A stretch of DNA of 64,000 bases. It comes from Paracoccaceae bacterium. GTDB taxonomy: Bacteria > Pseudomonadota > Alphaproteobacteria > Rhodobacterales > Rhodobacteraceae. The notes under the pieces are model-generated. The model made no database searches, had not been told where the DNA came from, and was given only the letters and a program-made list of their open reading frames with translations. Shown piece by piece: positions 1 through 7,902 of this stretch. The stretch spans positions 1 through 64,000 of the forward strand of contig SBGD01000074.1 in NCBI GenBank assembly GCA_006226775.1, read 5' to 3'. The translations under genes and the position numbers were made by a program. The stretch's first letter is position 1. Every line of letters begins with the position of its first letter.

Positions 1-419
1 CCGGTGCGCAGGGCAAGCGCCCCCACCGCGCCGAAATTCGTGCAATGCATGTCGTAGCACAGCAGGAACATGCCGGGCCGCACGATCCCCTCTTCCATCG
101 GGAAGACATGGCCCTGACCGCCCTGCCCCACGTCGTGGAACTGCGTGATCTTCCAGTCCGCGGCGACGCGCCGGTTCTGGCGGGCGCGCTCGGCGGCCAG
201 CGGCGTGGCGTGGATCACGTCATGGTCGGTGACGAACATCACCCGGTCGGGGTCGAACACCCGGTCGATGCCCAGCCCGCTCAACTCGCGATGCGCCGCG
301 GCGATATAGCCGTCATGCACGATCACCAGGTCCGGGTCGGGATGAACGATGTCGCCCGGCGCGACAGAGGCTTTGCCCGAAGCGCGTGCCAGGTGCTTTT
401 CGATCGCCGTCTGCCCCAT
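1..419 (-). CDS. Aconitase / 3-isopropylmalate dehydratase large-subunit family protein, N-terminal part
   Basis: About 139 N-terminal residues are present; the rest lies beyond the left edge. The start GQTAIEKHLARASG and the later segment VGQGGQGHVFPMEEGIV followed by a GAVGAL stretch follow the LeuC/homoaconitase large-subunit plan. These enzymes are [4Fe-4S] hydro-lyases that isomerise hydroxy-acids. The usual DSHT element reads DMHCT here, so substrate or activity may differ from true LeuC. The cluster cysteines would lie outside the window. The gene is divergent from the IclR-TAXI regulator, and a tandem inverted-repeat motif starts 21 bases upstream of this start, so it is the likely regulated target. 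Family is fairly secure; the reaction is not. Confidence 0.8.
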   Translation of the reverse strand, partial: MGQTAIEKHLARASGKASVAPGDIVHPDPDLVIVHDGYIAAAHRELSGLGIDRVFDPDRVMFVTDHDVIHATPLAAERARQNRRVAADWKITQFHDVGQGGQGHVFPMEEGIVRPGMFLLCYDMHCTNFGAVGALALRT

Positions 420-737
420 GATTTCCCCCGTTTTCCGAAAGTGTGCCAGCATATGGAACACCAATTGAAACTTGTGTACCAACATGCGGAACGATATGTC
501 AACAATGCAAATCAGCCCTGCGTTCTGCGCCGCACCGCGCGGGTGGGCGCGGCCCGGCTCGCCGCGGGTCGGGGGCCAAGGTCGAAGGTGGAAAATGAAA
601 CGGAAATCGTGCAAACAGAGCGGGTTCCGCCCCGGGGCGCCCCTGGATGAGGCGATTTCGCAGGCCGGGTCCGGCGGTCAGGCGCATCGGTCTTCCGGCG
701 GGCGGCGCTTCGGGTTTTTGACGCAAAGGCAGGGTCG
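420..737. other. Divergent intergenic region with tandem operator-like motif
   Basis: This 318-base gap separates the aconitase-family gene from the IclR-TAXI regulator. It is AT-richer near 430-500 than its surroundings and holds the two motif copies listed separately. No convincing gene is visible; short frames here are shadows. Confidence 0.6.
442..493. promoter_or_regulatory. Tandem imperfect palindromes, likely IclR-type operators
   Basis: Copy 1 (442-460) reads TGTGCCA-N5-TGGAACA, with arms matching at 6 of 7 positions. Copy 2 (475-493) reads TGTACCA-N5-CGGAACG. The two are offset by 33 bases, about three helical turns, on the same face of the helix. They sit directly upstream of the minus-strand aconitase-family start and in the control region of the divergent IclR-TAXI gene, which is the obvious candidate binder. 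The match is seen; the binder is inferred. Confidence 0.45.
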
Positions 738-2378
738 ATGAACAGCACAGCGGCACGAATCGAGGGATCGAACGGCAAGGGCGGCGCCGCCGGCAAGACG
801 CTGGACGTCCTCAAGGCCTTTGCCGATGGCCAGGAGGCCTGGGGCGTGCGGGAGCTGGCCGCGGCGCTGGAAATGCCGACCAGCTCGGTACACCGGTCGC
901 TCAAGATCCTGCAGGATTATGGCCTGCTGGCGCGCGACGACCTGTCCGGGCGCTACCGGCTGGGCAATGAATGGCACCGCTGGTCGGCGCTGTCGCGCCG
1001 CCAGTTCCGCCTGCCCGGGCTGGTCCGCCCGGTGGCGCAGGCGCTGGCCGCCGACCTCGGCACCACCGTCTGGCTTGCGGTCTACGACCCCGCCGGGCCG
1101 CATGTCTGGGCCGCGCTCGATGCCTCGGCGGGCACGGCGGAGTCCACCGTCCAGATCGGGCTGGAAGAGCCGCTGACCGCCGGTGCCGCCGGCCTCGCGG
1201 TGCTGGCCATCACGCAGGCCAGCGCGGGTGACAATAAGGATGACAGCGACAGCGCCACGCGCTTCGCGGCGGAATTTGCGCAGCTGGCCGAGCATGGCTA
1301 CCTCTGCTACCCGGACGACAGCGACGACATTTCCATCAGCCTGGCCGCGCCGATCCTGAACGCGCAGCGCCAGCCCTTGGGCAGCCTTGTCGTCACCCTG
1401 CCGGTGCGGCAATTCACCCCCGAACGCTCGGCCGAGGCGGGCGCGGCGCTGGCCTCGGCGGCGCGGCGCATCTCGATGACTTTCGCCACGCGCTTTCTGA
1501 CCGGCAGCGATGCGGCAAGCTCGCAACCCGGGATGCAGACCCTGGCCAACATCCTGCGCAGCCGCAACAAGCAGCTCGAGCTGACGCCCTGGCGCAGCGG
1601 CGGCAGCGACAAGCTGCGCGAGATCAATGACGGCTGCGCCGCCTATGCCACAGCGGTGGGCAGCGCGCTGAACGATGCCCGCGCCGGGGTCGCGCCCTAT
1701 CCCGAACCGCTCGACCGGCTGCGCACGGTGATGGCGCTGGCGCCGCTGCAGCTGCATATCCTCGTGGGCGCCGACCTGCCGCCGATGACCTTTGCCGATC
1801 TCGCCGGCCTGCGGGTGTCGGCGGGTGAGCGGGACTACGCGACCGCCGTGCTCTACCTGCGGCTGATGCAGGAGGTCGGGATCGCCGAAAGCGATTTCGA
1901 GCGGCGCGGCGGCGGCTGCTTTTTCCTCGACTACCGCGAGAGCAACCGGCTGTTCCAGCAGGGGCGGCTGGACGCGCTGGTCTCGCTCAATGCCGCGCCC
2001 AACCCGCGCTATCGCAACCTGTCGCGCAAGCGGACCTTCCGGCTTCTGGGGCTCGAGGACGACCTCGTCACCCGGATCGTGAAAAAGCGCAACGGGTTGC
2101 AGCGCGACACGATCGCGCCCGGGCTCTATACCGGCCAGCCCGAGGCCATTCCCACGGTATCCTCGCCGCTGGTCATCGTCACCACCCAGGACCGCGAGGA
2201 TGGCGAGGTGCATGATTTCGTCCAGGCCGCCTGTGACCACGCCGAGGAACTGGCCCAGATGAAACCGGAATTCACCATCCAGAACCCTGAAACCGTGCTG
2301 CCCGGCTGCCAGGTCGAGATCCATCCCGGCGCCGCGCGCTTCTTTTCCAGCACCATGCCGAGCGGGCCGAAAGGATGA
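738..2378 (+). CDS. IclR-family transcriptional regulator fused to a TAXI-type TRAP solute-binding domain
   Basis: Residues 20-80 form an IclR winged helix (TSSVHRSLKILQDYGLLARD), followed by an IclR effector-like region to about 250. From about 270 the protein becomes a TAXI/NMT1-type solute-binding domain: WRSGGSDKLREINDG, the dLaGLrVSaG segment near 355-365, and the diagnostic C-terminal HPGAARFF. TAXI proteins normally bind small organic acids in the periplasm. This copy lacks a signal peptide and is twice the length of an ordinary IclR protein (about 260 residues). I infer a cytoplasmic regulator that uses a transporter-type domain to sense its ligand. The start at 738 has an AGGG element a few bases upstream. 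Neighbours are the divergent aconitase-family gene and a downstream BKACE gene, both plausible targets. Confidence 0.88.
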   Translation: MNSTAARIEGSNGKGGAAGKTLDVLKAFADGQEAWGVRELAAALEMPTSSVHRSLKILQDYGLLARDDLSGRYRLGNEWHRWSALSRRQFRLPGLVRPVAQALAADLGTTVWLAVYDPAGPHVWAALDASAGTAESTVQIGLEEPLTAGAAGLAVLAITQASAGDNKDDSDSATRFAAEFAQLAEHGYLCYPDDSDDISISLAAPILNAQRQPLGSLVVTLPVRQFTPERSAEAGAALASAARRISMTFATRFLTGSDAASSQPGMQTLANILRSRNKQLELTPWRSGGSDKLREINDGCAAYATAVGSALNDARAGVAPYPEPLDRLRTVMALAPLQLHILVGADLPPMTFADLAGLRVSAGERDYATAVLYLRLMQEVGIAESDFERRGGGCFFLDYRESNRLFQQGRLDALVSLNAAPNPRYRNLSRKRTFRLLGLEDDLVTRIVKKRNGLQRDTIAPGLYTGQPEAIPTVSSPLVIVTTQDREDGEVHDFVQAACDHAEELAQMKPEFTIQNPETVLPGCQVEIHPGAARFFSSTMPSGPKG

Positions 2379-2475
2379 CCCGGCACCGGGATCCGACCCG
2401 CCGAATTGCCCCTGCGCGGCGCTACCCCCGCGCAGCCCGATCCGACACAAACCTGACCGAATGAAGGCCCGAACC

Positions 2476-3318
2476 ATGACCTCACCCTGCATCATCTGCG
2501 TTGCCATCACCGGAAGCGTGCCCACCAAGAGCGACAATCCGGCGGTGCCGATCACCATCGCCGAACAGGTCGAAAGCACCCAGGAGGCCTTCGAGGCCGG
2601 TGCCACCATCGCGCATTGCCACGTGCGCGACGACGCGGGCCAGCCCTGCTCCGATGTCGACCGGTTCGCCGCGCTGAAAGAGGGGCTGGAAAAGCACTGC
2701 CCCGGCATGATCGTGCAATTGTCGACCGGCGGCAGATCCGGCGCGGGCCGGGCGCGGGGCGGGATGTTGCCGCTGGCGCCGGACATGGCCTCGCTGTCCG
2801 TGGGCTCCAACAATTTCCCGACCCGCGTATACGAGAATCCGCCCGATCTGGTGGATTGGCTGGCCTCGGAGATGATCGCGCATGACGTCAAGCCCGAGAT
2901 CGAGGCCTTCGACCTCAGCCATATCGTCCAGGCCGCGCGCATGGCGCAGGATGGCCGGTTGCAGGCGCCGCTTTACGTGCAGTTCGTGATGGGCGTGAAG
3001 AACGCGATGCCGGCGGATGAGGCGATCTTCGATTTCTACATCGAGACCCTGCGGCGCCTGGCGCCCGATGCGCTATGGTGCGCCGCCGGGATCGGCGCGG
3101 CGCAGAGCCTGGTCAACGAATGGAGCATCGCCAAGGGCGGGCACACCCGCACCGGGCTGGAGGACAACATCCGCCTCGACCGCCACACCCTGGCACCGTC
3201 GAACGCCGCGCTGGTCCGGCGCACGGTGGAGATCTGCGAGGCCCATGACAGGCCCGTCGCGACCTGGCAGCAGGCGCGCGAGATCCTCGGGCTGCGCGAG
3301 GTTTCCCTCAGCGCCTGA
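2476..3318 (+). CDS. Beta-keto acid cleavage enzyme (BKACE, DUF849 family)
   Basis: This is a TIM-barrel, metal-dependent enzyme family that condenses a beta-keto acid with acetyl-CoA to give acetoacetate and a new CoA ester; 3-keto-5-aminohexanoate cleavage enzyme is the prototype. Supporting features are the start CIICVAITGSVPTKSDNPAVP, the metal-ligand pair in AHCHVRD, the QLSTGG strand, the E-x-E-x-FD segment near 140, and the late GHTRTGLEDNI. The length of about 280 residues is typical. An in-frame ATG at 2461 exists, but the ATG at 2476 starts the conserved N-terminus and has GAAGG upstream. It follows the IclR-TAXI gene on the same strand, with about 97 bases between. The substrate cannot be read from sequence; the BKACE family is known to be diverse. 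Confidence 0.93.
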   Translation: MTSPCIICVAITGSVPTKSDNPAVPITIAEQVESTQEAFEAGATIAHCHVRDDAGQPCSDVDRFAALKEGLEKHCPGMIVQLSTGGRSGAGRARGGMLPLAPDMASLSVGSNNFPTRVYENPPDLVDWLASEMIAHDVKPEIEAFDLSHIVQAARMAQDGRLQAPLYVQFVMGVKNAMPADEAIFDFYIETLRRLAPDALWCAAGIGAAQSLVNEWSIAKGGHTRTGLEDNIRLDRHTLAPSNAALVRRTVEICEAHDRPVATWQQAREILGLREVSLSA

Positions 3319-3330
3319 CGGCAGAGGCAC

Positions 3331-3357
3331 GGGGCGCGGGTTGGTGATCCGCGCCCC
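3331..3357 (+). terminator. Hairpin downstream of the BKACE gene
   Basis: A perfect 9-bp stem, GGGGCGCGG paired with CCGCGCCCC around a 9-base loop, lies 12 bases past the stop. No strong T-run follows, so it may stabilise the RNA or terminate weakly. Confidence 0.4.
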
Positions 3358-3480
3358 GAAGCCGCTGGAATTAAAGATAAATTGTAGACATCCATTATCA
3401 AAATATTAGTCCGCTGCGTCCAGAACACTCCTGTCGGTCGGTGATTGGCACTGACGTCCAAGGCCATTCAGGAGTCTCAC

Positions 3481-4077
3481 ATGTTCTTTCGCAAGTATCT
3501 GGCCGCGGCAGTGATCGCGGGCCTTTTCACCACGTCGCACGGCATCGCGCAGGAGTTTGCCGTGCCCCCGGGGCCGCAGGCGGCCACGCCGGTGGCCTTT
3601 CCCGATGCCGGAAGGCGACAGGTGCAACTGGATGTCTACCTGACCGGGTACAGCTTCTGGGACAACACGCCGCCGGGATCGGCGCGCATCGCCCGGCCGG
3701 TGATCCACCGGCAGGCCGGGGGGTCGGGCACCTATGCCGACCCGGTGACCCTGGCCGTGGGCCATTCGAAGCGCGGCGGCCGGTCGCAGATGGATTTTCC
3801 CTCCGGGACGCGGTTCTATTTCCCGATGCTGCGCAAATACGCCATTGTCGAGGATCTCTGCGGCGACGGGCCCAGGCCGCAGCTTGGCCCCTGCCACACC
3901 GGGCGCGCGGGGCGGCCCTGGGTGGACATCTATGTCGGCGGACGCCACCAGAACCCGAATTTCGTGGATCGCTGCATGCGGCGCATCACCGGGTTTCAGA
4001 CCGCGATCCTCAACCCGGCACCCGGTCTGCCGGTCCTGCCGGGCGAGATCGCGCAGAGCAACTGCCTGTCGATCTGA
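3481..4077 (+). CDS. Small secreted protein, possibly double-psi-barrel/3D-like fold
   Basis: The start at 3481 follows AGGAG by 6 bases and gives a clear Sec signal peptide (FFRKYLAAAVIAGLFTTSHGIAQ) cleaved near residue 24; an upstream frame extension would hide it. The mature part of about 175 residues has the blocks GYSFWDNTPPGSA, GTYADPVTLAVGH, GTRFYFPMLRKYAIVEDLCGD and PWVDIYVGG, plus four cysteines. The spacing of a GTR-phi-phi strand before a VED-phi-CGD strand recalls the double-psi beta-barrel seen in 3D/RlpA-like and fungal secreted proteins. That resemblance is by eye only. It stands alone, before the exopolysaccharide unit. Function is unknown; a wall- or polysaccharide-binding role is a guess. 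Confidence 0.8.
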   Translation: MFFRKYLAAAVIAGLFTTSHGIAQEFAVPPGPQAATPVAFPDAGRRQVQLDVYLTGYSFWDNTPPGSARIARPVIHRQAGGSGTYADPVTLAVGHSKRGGRSQMDFPSGTRFYFPMLRKYAIVEDLCGDGPRPQLGPCHTGRAGRPWVDIYVGGRHQNPNFVDRCMRRITGFQTAILNPAPGLPVLPGEIAQSNCLSI

Positions 4078-4572
4078 GGCGCAGCGGCTGATGCCAGGGC
4101 ATGCGCCCTGAGCCAAGGCCGGGTCCGCGCGTCCGGGTGATTCGGGCGCGCACATGCTAAAAGAGAACCGGAGTCCCGCACTCTCCTTTTGCGCGATCGC
4201 GGCGCGGCCAATCCTGCACGGCACCGGCAATTGTCGCCGATCCGGCGATGGATCGGCAGTATTTTCGCCATATTTTCGTCGTTCTCTCCGAGACTTGTCC
4301 AATTTGCGCTAATCTCTTCTCCAGGCACCTTGCGGGGTTGCGGGCTGGCCGGTTTCGGCCCTTGACCGCGCCCCCAAGGCGCAGTGATCGGAGAATGGAT
4401 GTTTGCTCGATTTGCACCTGGCTGGCGCGGACCCCGACAAGCTGGGCAAAATGCTGGCCAAAAGGCTGGCCAAAATGCTGGCCAAAAGGCTGGACGGTCC
4501 AGGCGCAATCGGCAGACCCCGGATGCGCTGCCGATCCCTGGCGCGCCCGAGCGGACGGGCAGGCCGACCCGG
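4078..4572. other. Long gap upstream of the polysaccharide gene
   Basis: This 495-base stretch has an AT-richer section around 4230-4330 that could hold a promoter, then the 12-bp tandem repeats listed separately. A reading frame continuous with the downstream gene extends back to a GTG at 4384, but its product is low-complexity (Gly-Gln-Asn-Ala-Gly-Gln-Lys-Ala units) and I do not regard it as firmly coding. Confidence 0.45.
4441..4494 (+). repeat. Tandem 12-bp repeat, four and a half units
   Basis: Units gctggscaaaat and gctggccaaaag alternate (4441, 4453, 4465, 4477, partial at 4489), so the larger period is 24 bases. It precedes the chosen start of the polysaccharide deacetylase gene by about 80 bases and is in frame with it if translation begins at 4384 or 4399. 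Confidence 0.85.
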
Positions 4573-7500
4573 ATGTTCTCGGACCCCAGCCAGCGCCGGA
4601 TCCGCAAGATCCGCAAGGTCTTCAGAACCGTCCTGATCGTGCTGGCCGTCTGGACGGCGCTGGTCTCGGTCAACCTGCTTGCGACCGACAACCTTGCGGT
4701 CGATGCCTCGCTCGACCTGCGCGGAATCCCGGCGCGCCCCGATGGCCAGCGCCTTCCCGCCGCCGCCGCGCTGTCGTTCGCGGCGGCGCCAGCCACCGCG
4801 CCGGACACCAGCACCAGCGCCGCCCCCTGCCCCGAGACGCCCGCCACCACCGATGCCTTTGCCTTTGTGCCGCGCGCGCAGCACCTGCCGGAACACTCGC
4901 TGCGCGCCAGTTGCGGCGCGGTCCGGCATCTGCTGGCGGAATGGTACGTGCTTGCCGTCGCCCCCGATGGCGCGGTCGAGATTGCGCGGCCCGACAAGGA
5001 AACCCGCCAGGACCTGCTGGGCCTGAAGGCGGAATTCGACCTGAAGACGCTCTATCCCGTCATCGTGCTGGACCAGCCTTCGCGCATGACCGAGGGCGCC
5101 GACAGGGCGCCCGGGTTCACGCCCGCAAGGCTTCAGCCGGTGCTGCAGACCATCGTCTCCGAGACCGAGGCCGACGGCACCTGCATCGACCTGAGCACCC
5201 TGCCGCCCGACCGCATGGCAGCACTTGGCGGGGTCATCCGCGACTGGTCCGACCGCTCGCTGATCCGCGGGCTGAGCAGTTGCCTGATCTTTCCCGCCTC
5301 GGTCGACAACGGCGTGCTCGCCCGGTTCTCGGCCGATGTCGACCAGGTGGTGCTGAAGCTTTTCGAGCCGCCCTGGACCGGCTCGCTTCCCGCGCCGCTC
5401 GCCGGTGAGGACTGGGTCGCCGAGCGGGTCGCGACCGCAAGGCTGCTGGTGGAGCCGCACAAGCTGGTGCTGGCGCTGGGCACCGGGTCGGTCGACTGGG
5501 TCAGCAACCGCGCGCAGCCCGACGCCATCGGCTATGCCGAGGCCATCACCCGGCTGGCCGGGCACGAGGCCTTTGCCGCCTTCGACGCCACCAGCGGCAC
5601 GACCTTCGGATCCTTCGTCGACGAGGCCGGCGCGCGGCACCGGATCTGGATGCTGGACGCGGCCTCGTTCCACAACCAGCGCCGGATCGCCGCCGCGGCC
5701 GGGCTGGAGCGTCTTGCCATCTGGCCGATCGGCGCCGAGGATCCGGGGCTCTGGAGCCTGCTGGCCGCGCCGCCCGACCGCGCACCCGACCTGGCCGGGG
5801 CGCTGGCGACGGTCGCGGTCGCGCATCATGTCTCGAGTTCGGGCGCCGGTCCCTTCCTGGTGCCGATCGCGCAGGCCCGCCCGGGCCACAGGGACCTGAC
5901 CTTCGATCCCGCCACCGGGCGCGTCACCGACCTGACCTACAGGGTCTTTCCCAGTGCGCACCGGGTGATGCATTACGGCGCGCCGCTGCCCAACCAGGTG
6001 GTGCTGACCTTCGACGATGGCCCGCTCGAGCCCTTCACCTCGGAGATCCTCGACATCCTGCGCCAGGAAGACGTGCCCGCCGCCTTCTTCCTGCTCGGCC
6101 AGAACGTCGCCAATGCCCCGGACGTGGTGCGCCGCATCCTGCGCGAGGGGCATGAAATCGGCTCGCATACCTATTGGCATTCGCACATGGACGCGGTGTC
6201 GCCGACGCGGTTCCGGCTCGAGGTCAACTCGGTGCAGATGCTGGTCAACGGCTTGACCGGGCGCAGCATGCGGCTCTACCGCGACCCCTACCTGCCGGGC
6301 GGCGATCTTCTGCCGCCGGGTCATGTCGCCCATATGACGCGGCTCTCCGACGCCGGGTACATCCTGGCCGGCATGGGCATCGTGCCGCGCGACTGGGAGG
6401 CCGAGAGCGCGGCGGCGATCACGGACGAGGTGATCGCCCAGGTCCGCGCCGGCAAGGGCAACGTCATCCTGCTGCATGACGGCGGCGGCGACCAGTCGCG
6501 GACCGTCGAGGCCCTGCCGGGCATCATCGCCGGGCTGAAGGCCGCGGGTTACGATTTCGTCGGGCTGTCGGACCTGCTGGACATGACCGATGCGGCGCTG
6601 ATGCCGCCGGTCAGCGCCTCGCAGAAGGCGCTTGGCAATATCTCGTTCTTTACCGTGGTCTGGAGCTGGACGGCGCTGCAATGGGCCTTCTGGAGCGCGC
6701 TGGCCATCGGCGTGATCCGCGCGCTGCTGATGCTGGTGCTGGCCCTGCGGCGCAGGCCGCACCGGGTTCCCGATGCGGATTTCACCCCCAGCGTCGCCAT
6801 CCTGATCCCGGCCTACAACGAGGCGCCGGTGATCCGCAAAGGCATCCAGACCGCGCTGGCCAGCGATTATCCCGATTTCGACGTGATTGTCGTCGACGAC
6901 GGGTCGAGCGACCAGACCAGCGCGCAGGTCCGGCCCTTCCTGGCCGATCCGCGGGTCACGCTGGTCCGCCAGCCCAACAGCGGCAAGGCCGCGGCGCTGA
7001 ACCATGCGCTGGATCTGACCGATGCCGAGATCGTCATCTGCATCGACGCCGATTCCCAGCTGCACCCCGGGGCGGTGCGCGCGATGGTGCGCCATTTCTC
7101 GGACGCGGCTGTCGGCGCGGTGGCGGGCAAGGTGGTGGTCGGCAACCGGCACAACCTGCTGACCCGGCTGCAATGCCTGGAATATATCGCCATGCAGAGC
7201 ATCGACCGCCGCGCCAAGGAAAGCTTCAACGCCATCCCGGTGGTGCCCGGCGCCATCGGCGCCTGGCGCGCCACCGCGATCCTGGAAGCCGGGATCTATG
7301 CCGAGGACACGATCACCGAGGATGCCGACCTGACCATGTCGCTGGTGCGCAACGGCTACGCCGTGGTCTACGAGGAGGCCGCGGTCGCCACCACCGAGGT
7401 GCCCGAAAAGCTGCGCGACCTGGTGGGCCAGCGGCTGCGCTGGTCGCTGGGGATGCTGCAATCGTGCTGGAAGCACCGCGGGGCGCTGCGCGAGGGGCGC

Positions 7501-7902
7501 GGCCTGGGGCTGCTGACCCTGCCCGACATGGCGATCTTCGGCTACCTGCTGCCGGTGCTGGCGCCCTTTGCCGATCTCTTCCTGCTCTATGCGCTGGTCG
7601 ATGTCCTGACCGCCAGCGCCGCGCAGGAGATGGCCCTGAGCCCCGCCTCCTATGGCTGGGCGCTGGCCGCCTATGCGCTGTTGCCGATCATCGACCTGGT
7701 GACGCTGATGGCCGGGTTCGCGCTGGATCCCAAGGAGGACCGGCGCCTGCTGCTGGTCTTCCCGTTGCAGCGCATCTTCTACCGGCAGGTGCTCTATGTC
7801 TGTGTGCTCCGGGCGCTGTGGCTGGCCTTGTCGGGGCGGCTGGCGCTCTGGGCCAAGATCCGGCGGGTGGGGTTCGATTTCGACGCGGAAAAGGTCAGCT
7901 AG
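4573..7902 (+). CDS. Trifunctional exopolysaccharide protein: GH18-like domain, NodB deacetylase and GT2 glycosyltransferase
   Basis: The start at 4573 gives a short basic cytoplasmic tail and one membrane segment (VLIVLAVWTALVSVNLLA). The next 400 residues look like a GH18-fold domain, but the catalytic DGxDxDxE motif is degenerate (DGTCIDLSTLP). A NodB polysaccharide deacetylase domain follows from about 475: TFDDGP, then SHTYWHSHM, then RDPYLPGG. Membrane segments lead into a processive GT2 domain from about 738: PAYNE, VVDDGSSD, the DAD motif, EDADL and QRLRW, with further C-terminal helices. Such fusions polymerise and deacetylate N-acetylhexosamine chains at the inner membrane. The stop codon touches the ATG of the DUF3131 gene, so the two are co-translated. 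In-frame starts at 4384 (GTG) and 4399 are possible but add only low-complexity sequence. Confidence 0.92.
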   Translation: MFSDPSQRRIRKIRKVFRTVLIVLAVWTALVSVNLLATDNLAVDASLDLRGIPARPDGQRLPAAAALSFAAAPATAPDTSTSAAPCPETPATTDAFAFVPRAQHLPEHSLRASCGAVRHLLAEWYVLAVAPDGAVEIARPDKETRQDLLGLKAEFDLKTLYPVIVLDQPSRMTEGADRAPGFTPARLQPVLQTIVSETEADGTCIDLSTLPPDRMAALGGVIRDWSDRSLIRGLSSCLIFPASVDNGVLARFSADVDQVVLKLFEPPWTGSLPAPLAGEDWVAERVATARLLVEPHKLVLALGTGSVDWVSNRAQPDAIGYAEAITRLAGHEAFAAFDATSGTTFGSFVDEAGARHRIWMLDAASFHNQRRIAAAAGLERLAIWPIGAEDPGLWSLLAAPPDRAPDLAGALATVAVAHHVSSSGAGPFLVPIAQARPGHRDLTFDPATGRVTDLTYRVFPSAHRVMHYGAPLPNQVVLTFDDGPLEPFTSEILDILRQEDVPAAFFLLGQNVANAPDVVRRILREGHEIGSHTYWHSHMDAVSPTRFRLEVNSVQMLVNGLTGRSMRLYRDPYLPGGDLLPPGHVAHMTRLSDAGYILAGMGIVPRDWEAESAAAITDEVIAQVRAGKGNVILLHDGGGDQSRTVEALPGIIAGLKAAGYDFVGLSDLLDMTDAALMPPVSASQKALGNISFFTVVWSWTALQWAFWSALAIGVIRALLMLVLALRRRPHRVPDADFTPSVAILIPAYNEAPVIRKGIQTALASDYPDFDVIVVDDGSSDQTSAQVRPFLADPRVTLVRQPNSGKAAALNHALDLTDAEIVICIDADSQLHPGAVRAMVRHFSDAAVGAVAGKVVVGNRHNLLTRLQCLEYIAMQSIDRRAKESFNAIPVVPGAIGAWRATAILEAGIYAEDTITEDADLTMSLVRNGYAVVYEEAAVATTEVPEKLRDLVGQRLRWSLGMLQSCWKHRGALREGRGLGLLTLPDMAIFGYLLPVLAPFADLFLLYALVDVLTASAAQEMALSPASYGWALAAYALLPIIDLVTLMAGFALDPKEDRRLLLVFPLQRIFYRQVLYVCVLRALWLALSGRLALWAKIRRVGFDFDAEKVS

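Noticed and set aside
678-2942. A 754-codon minus-strand open frame over the IclR-TAXI gene
   Set aside because: It is an antisense shadow. The plus-strand fusion has recognisable domains at both ends.
4384-4572. N-terminal extension of the polysaccharide protein from a GTG at 4384
   Set aside because: The extra 63 residues are low-complexity and come largely from the tandem repeat; I kept the start that gives a normal membrane-anchored N-terminus, but cannot exclude the longer form.
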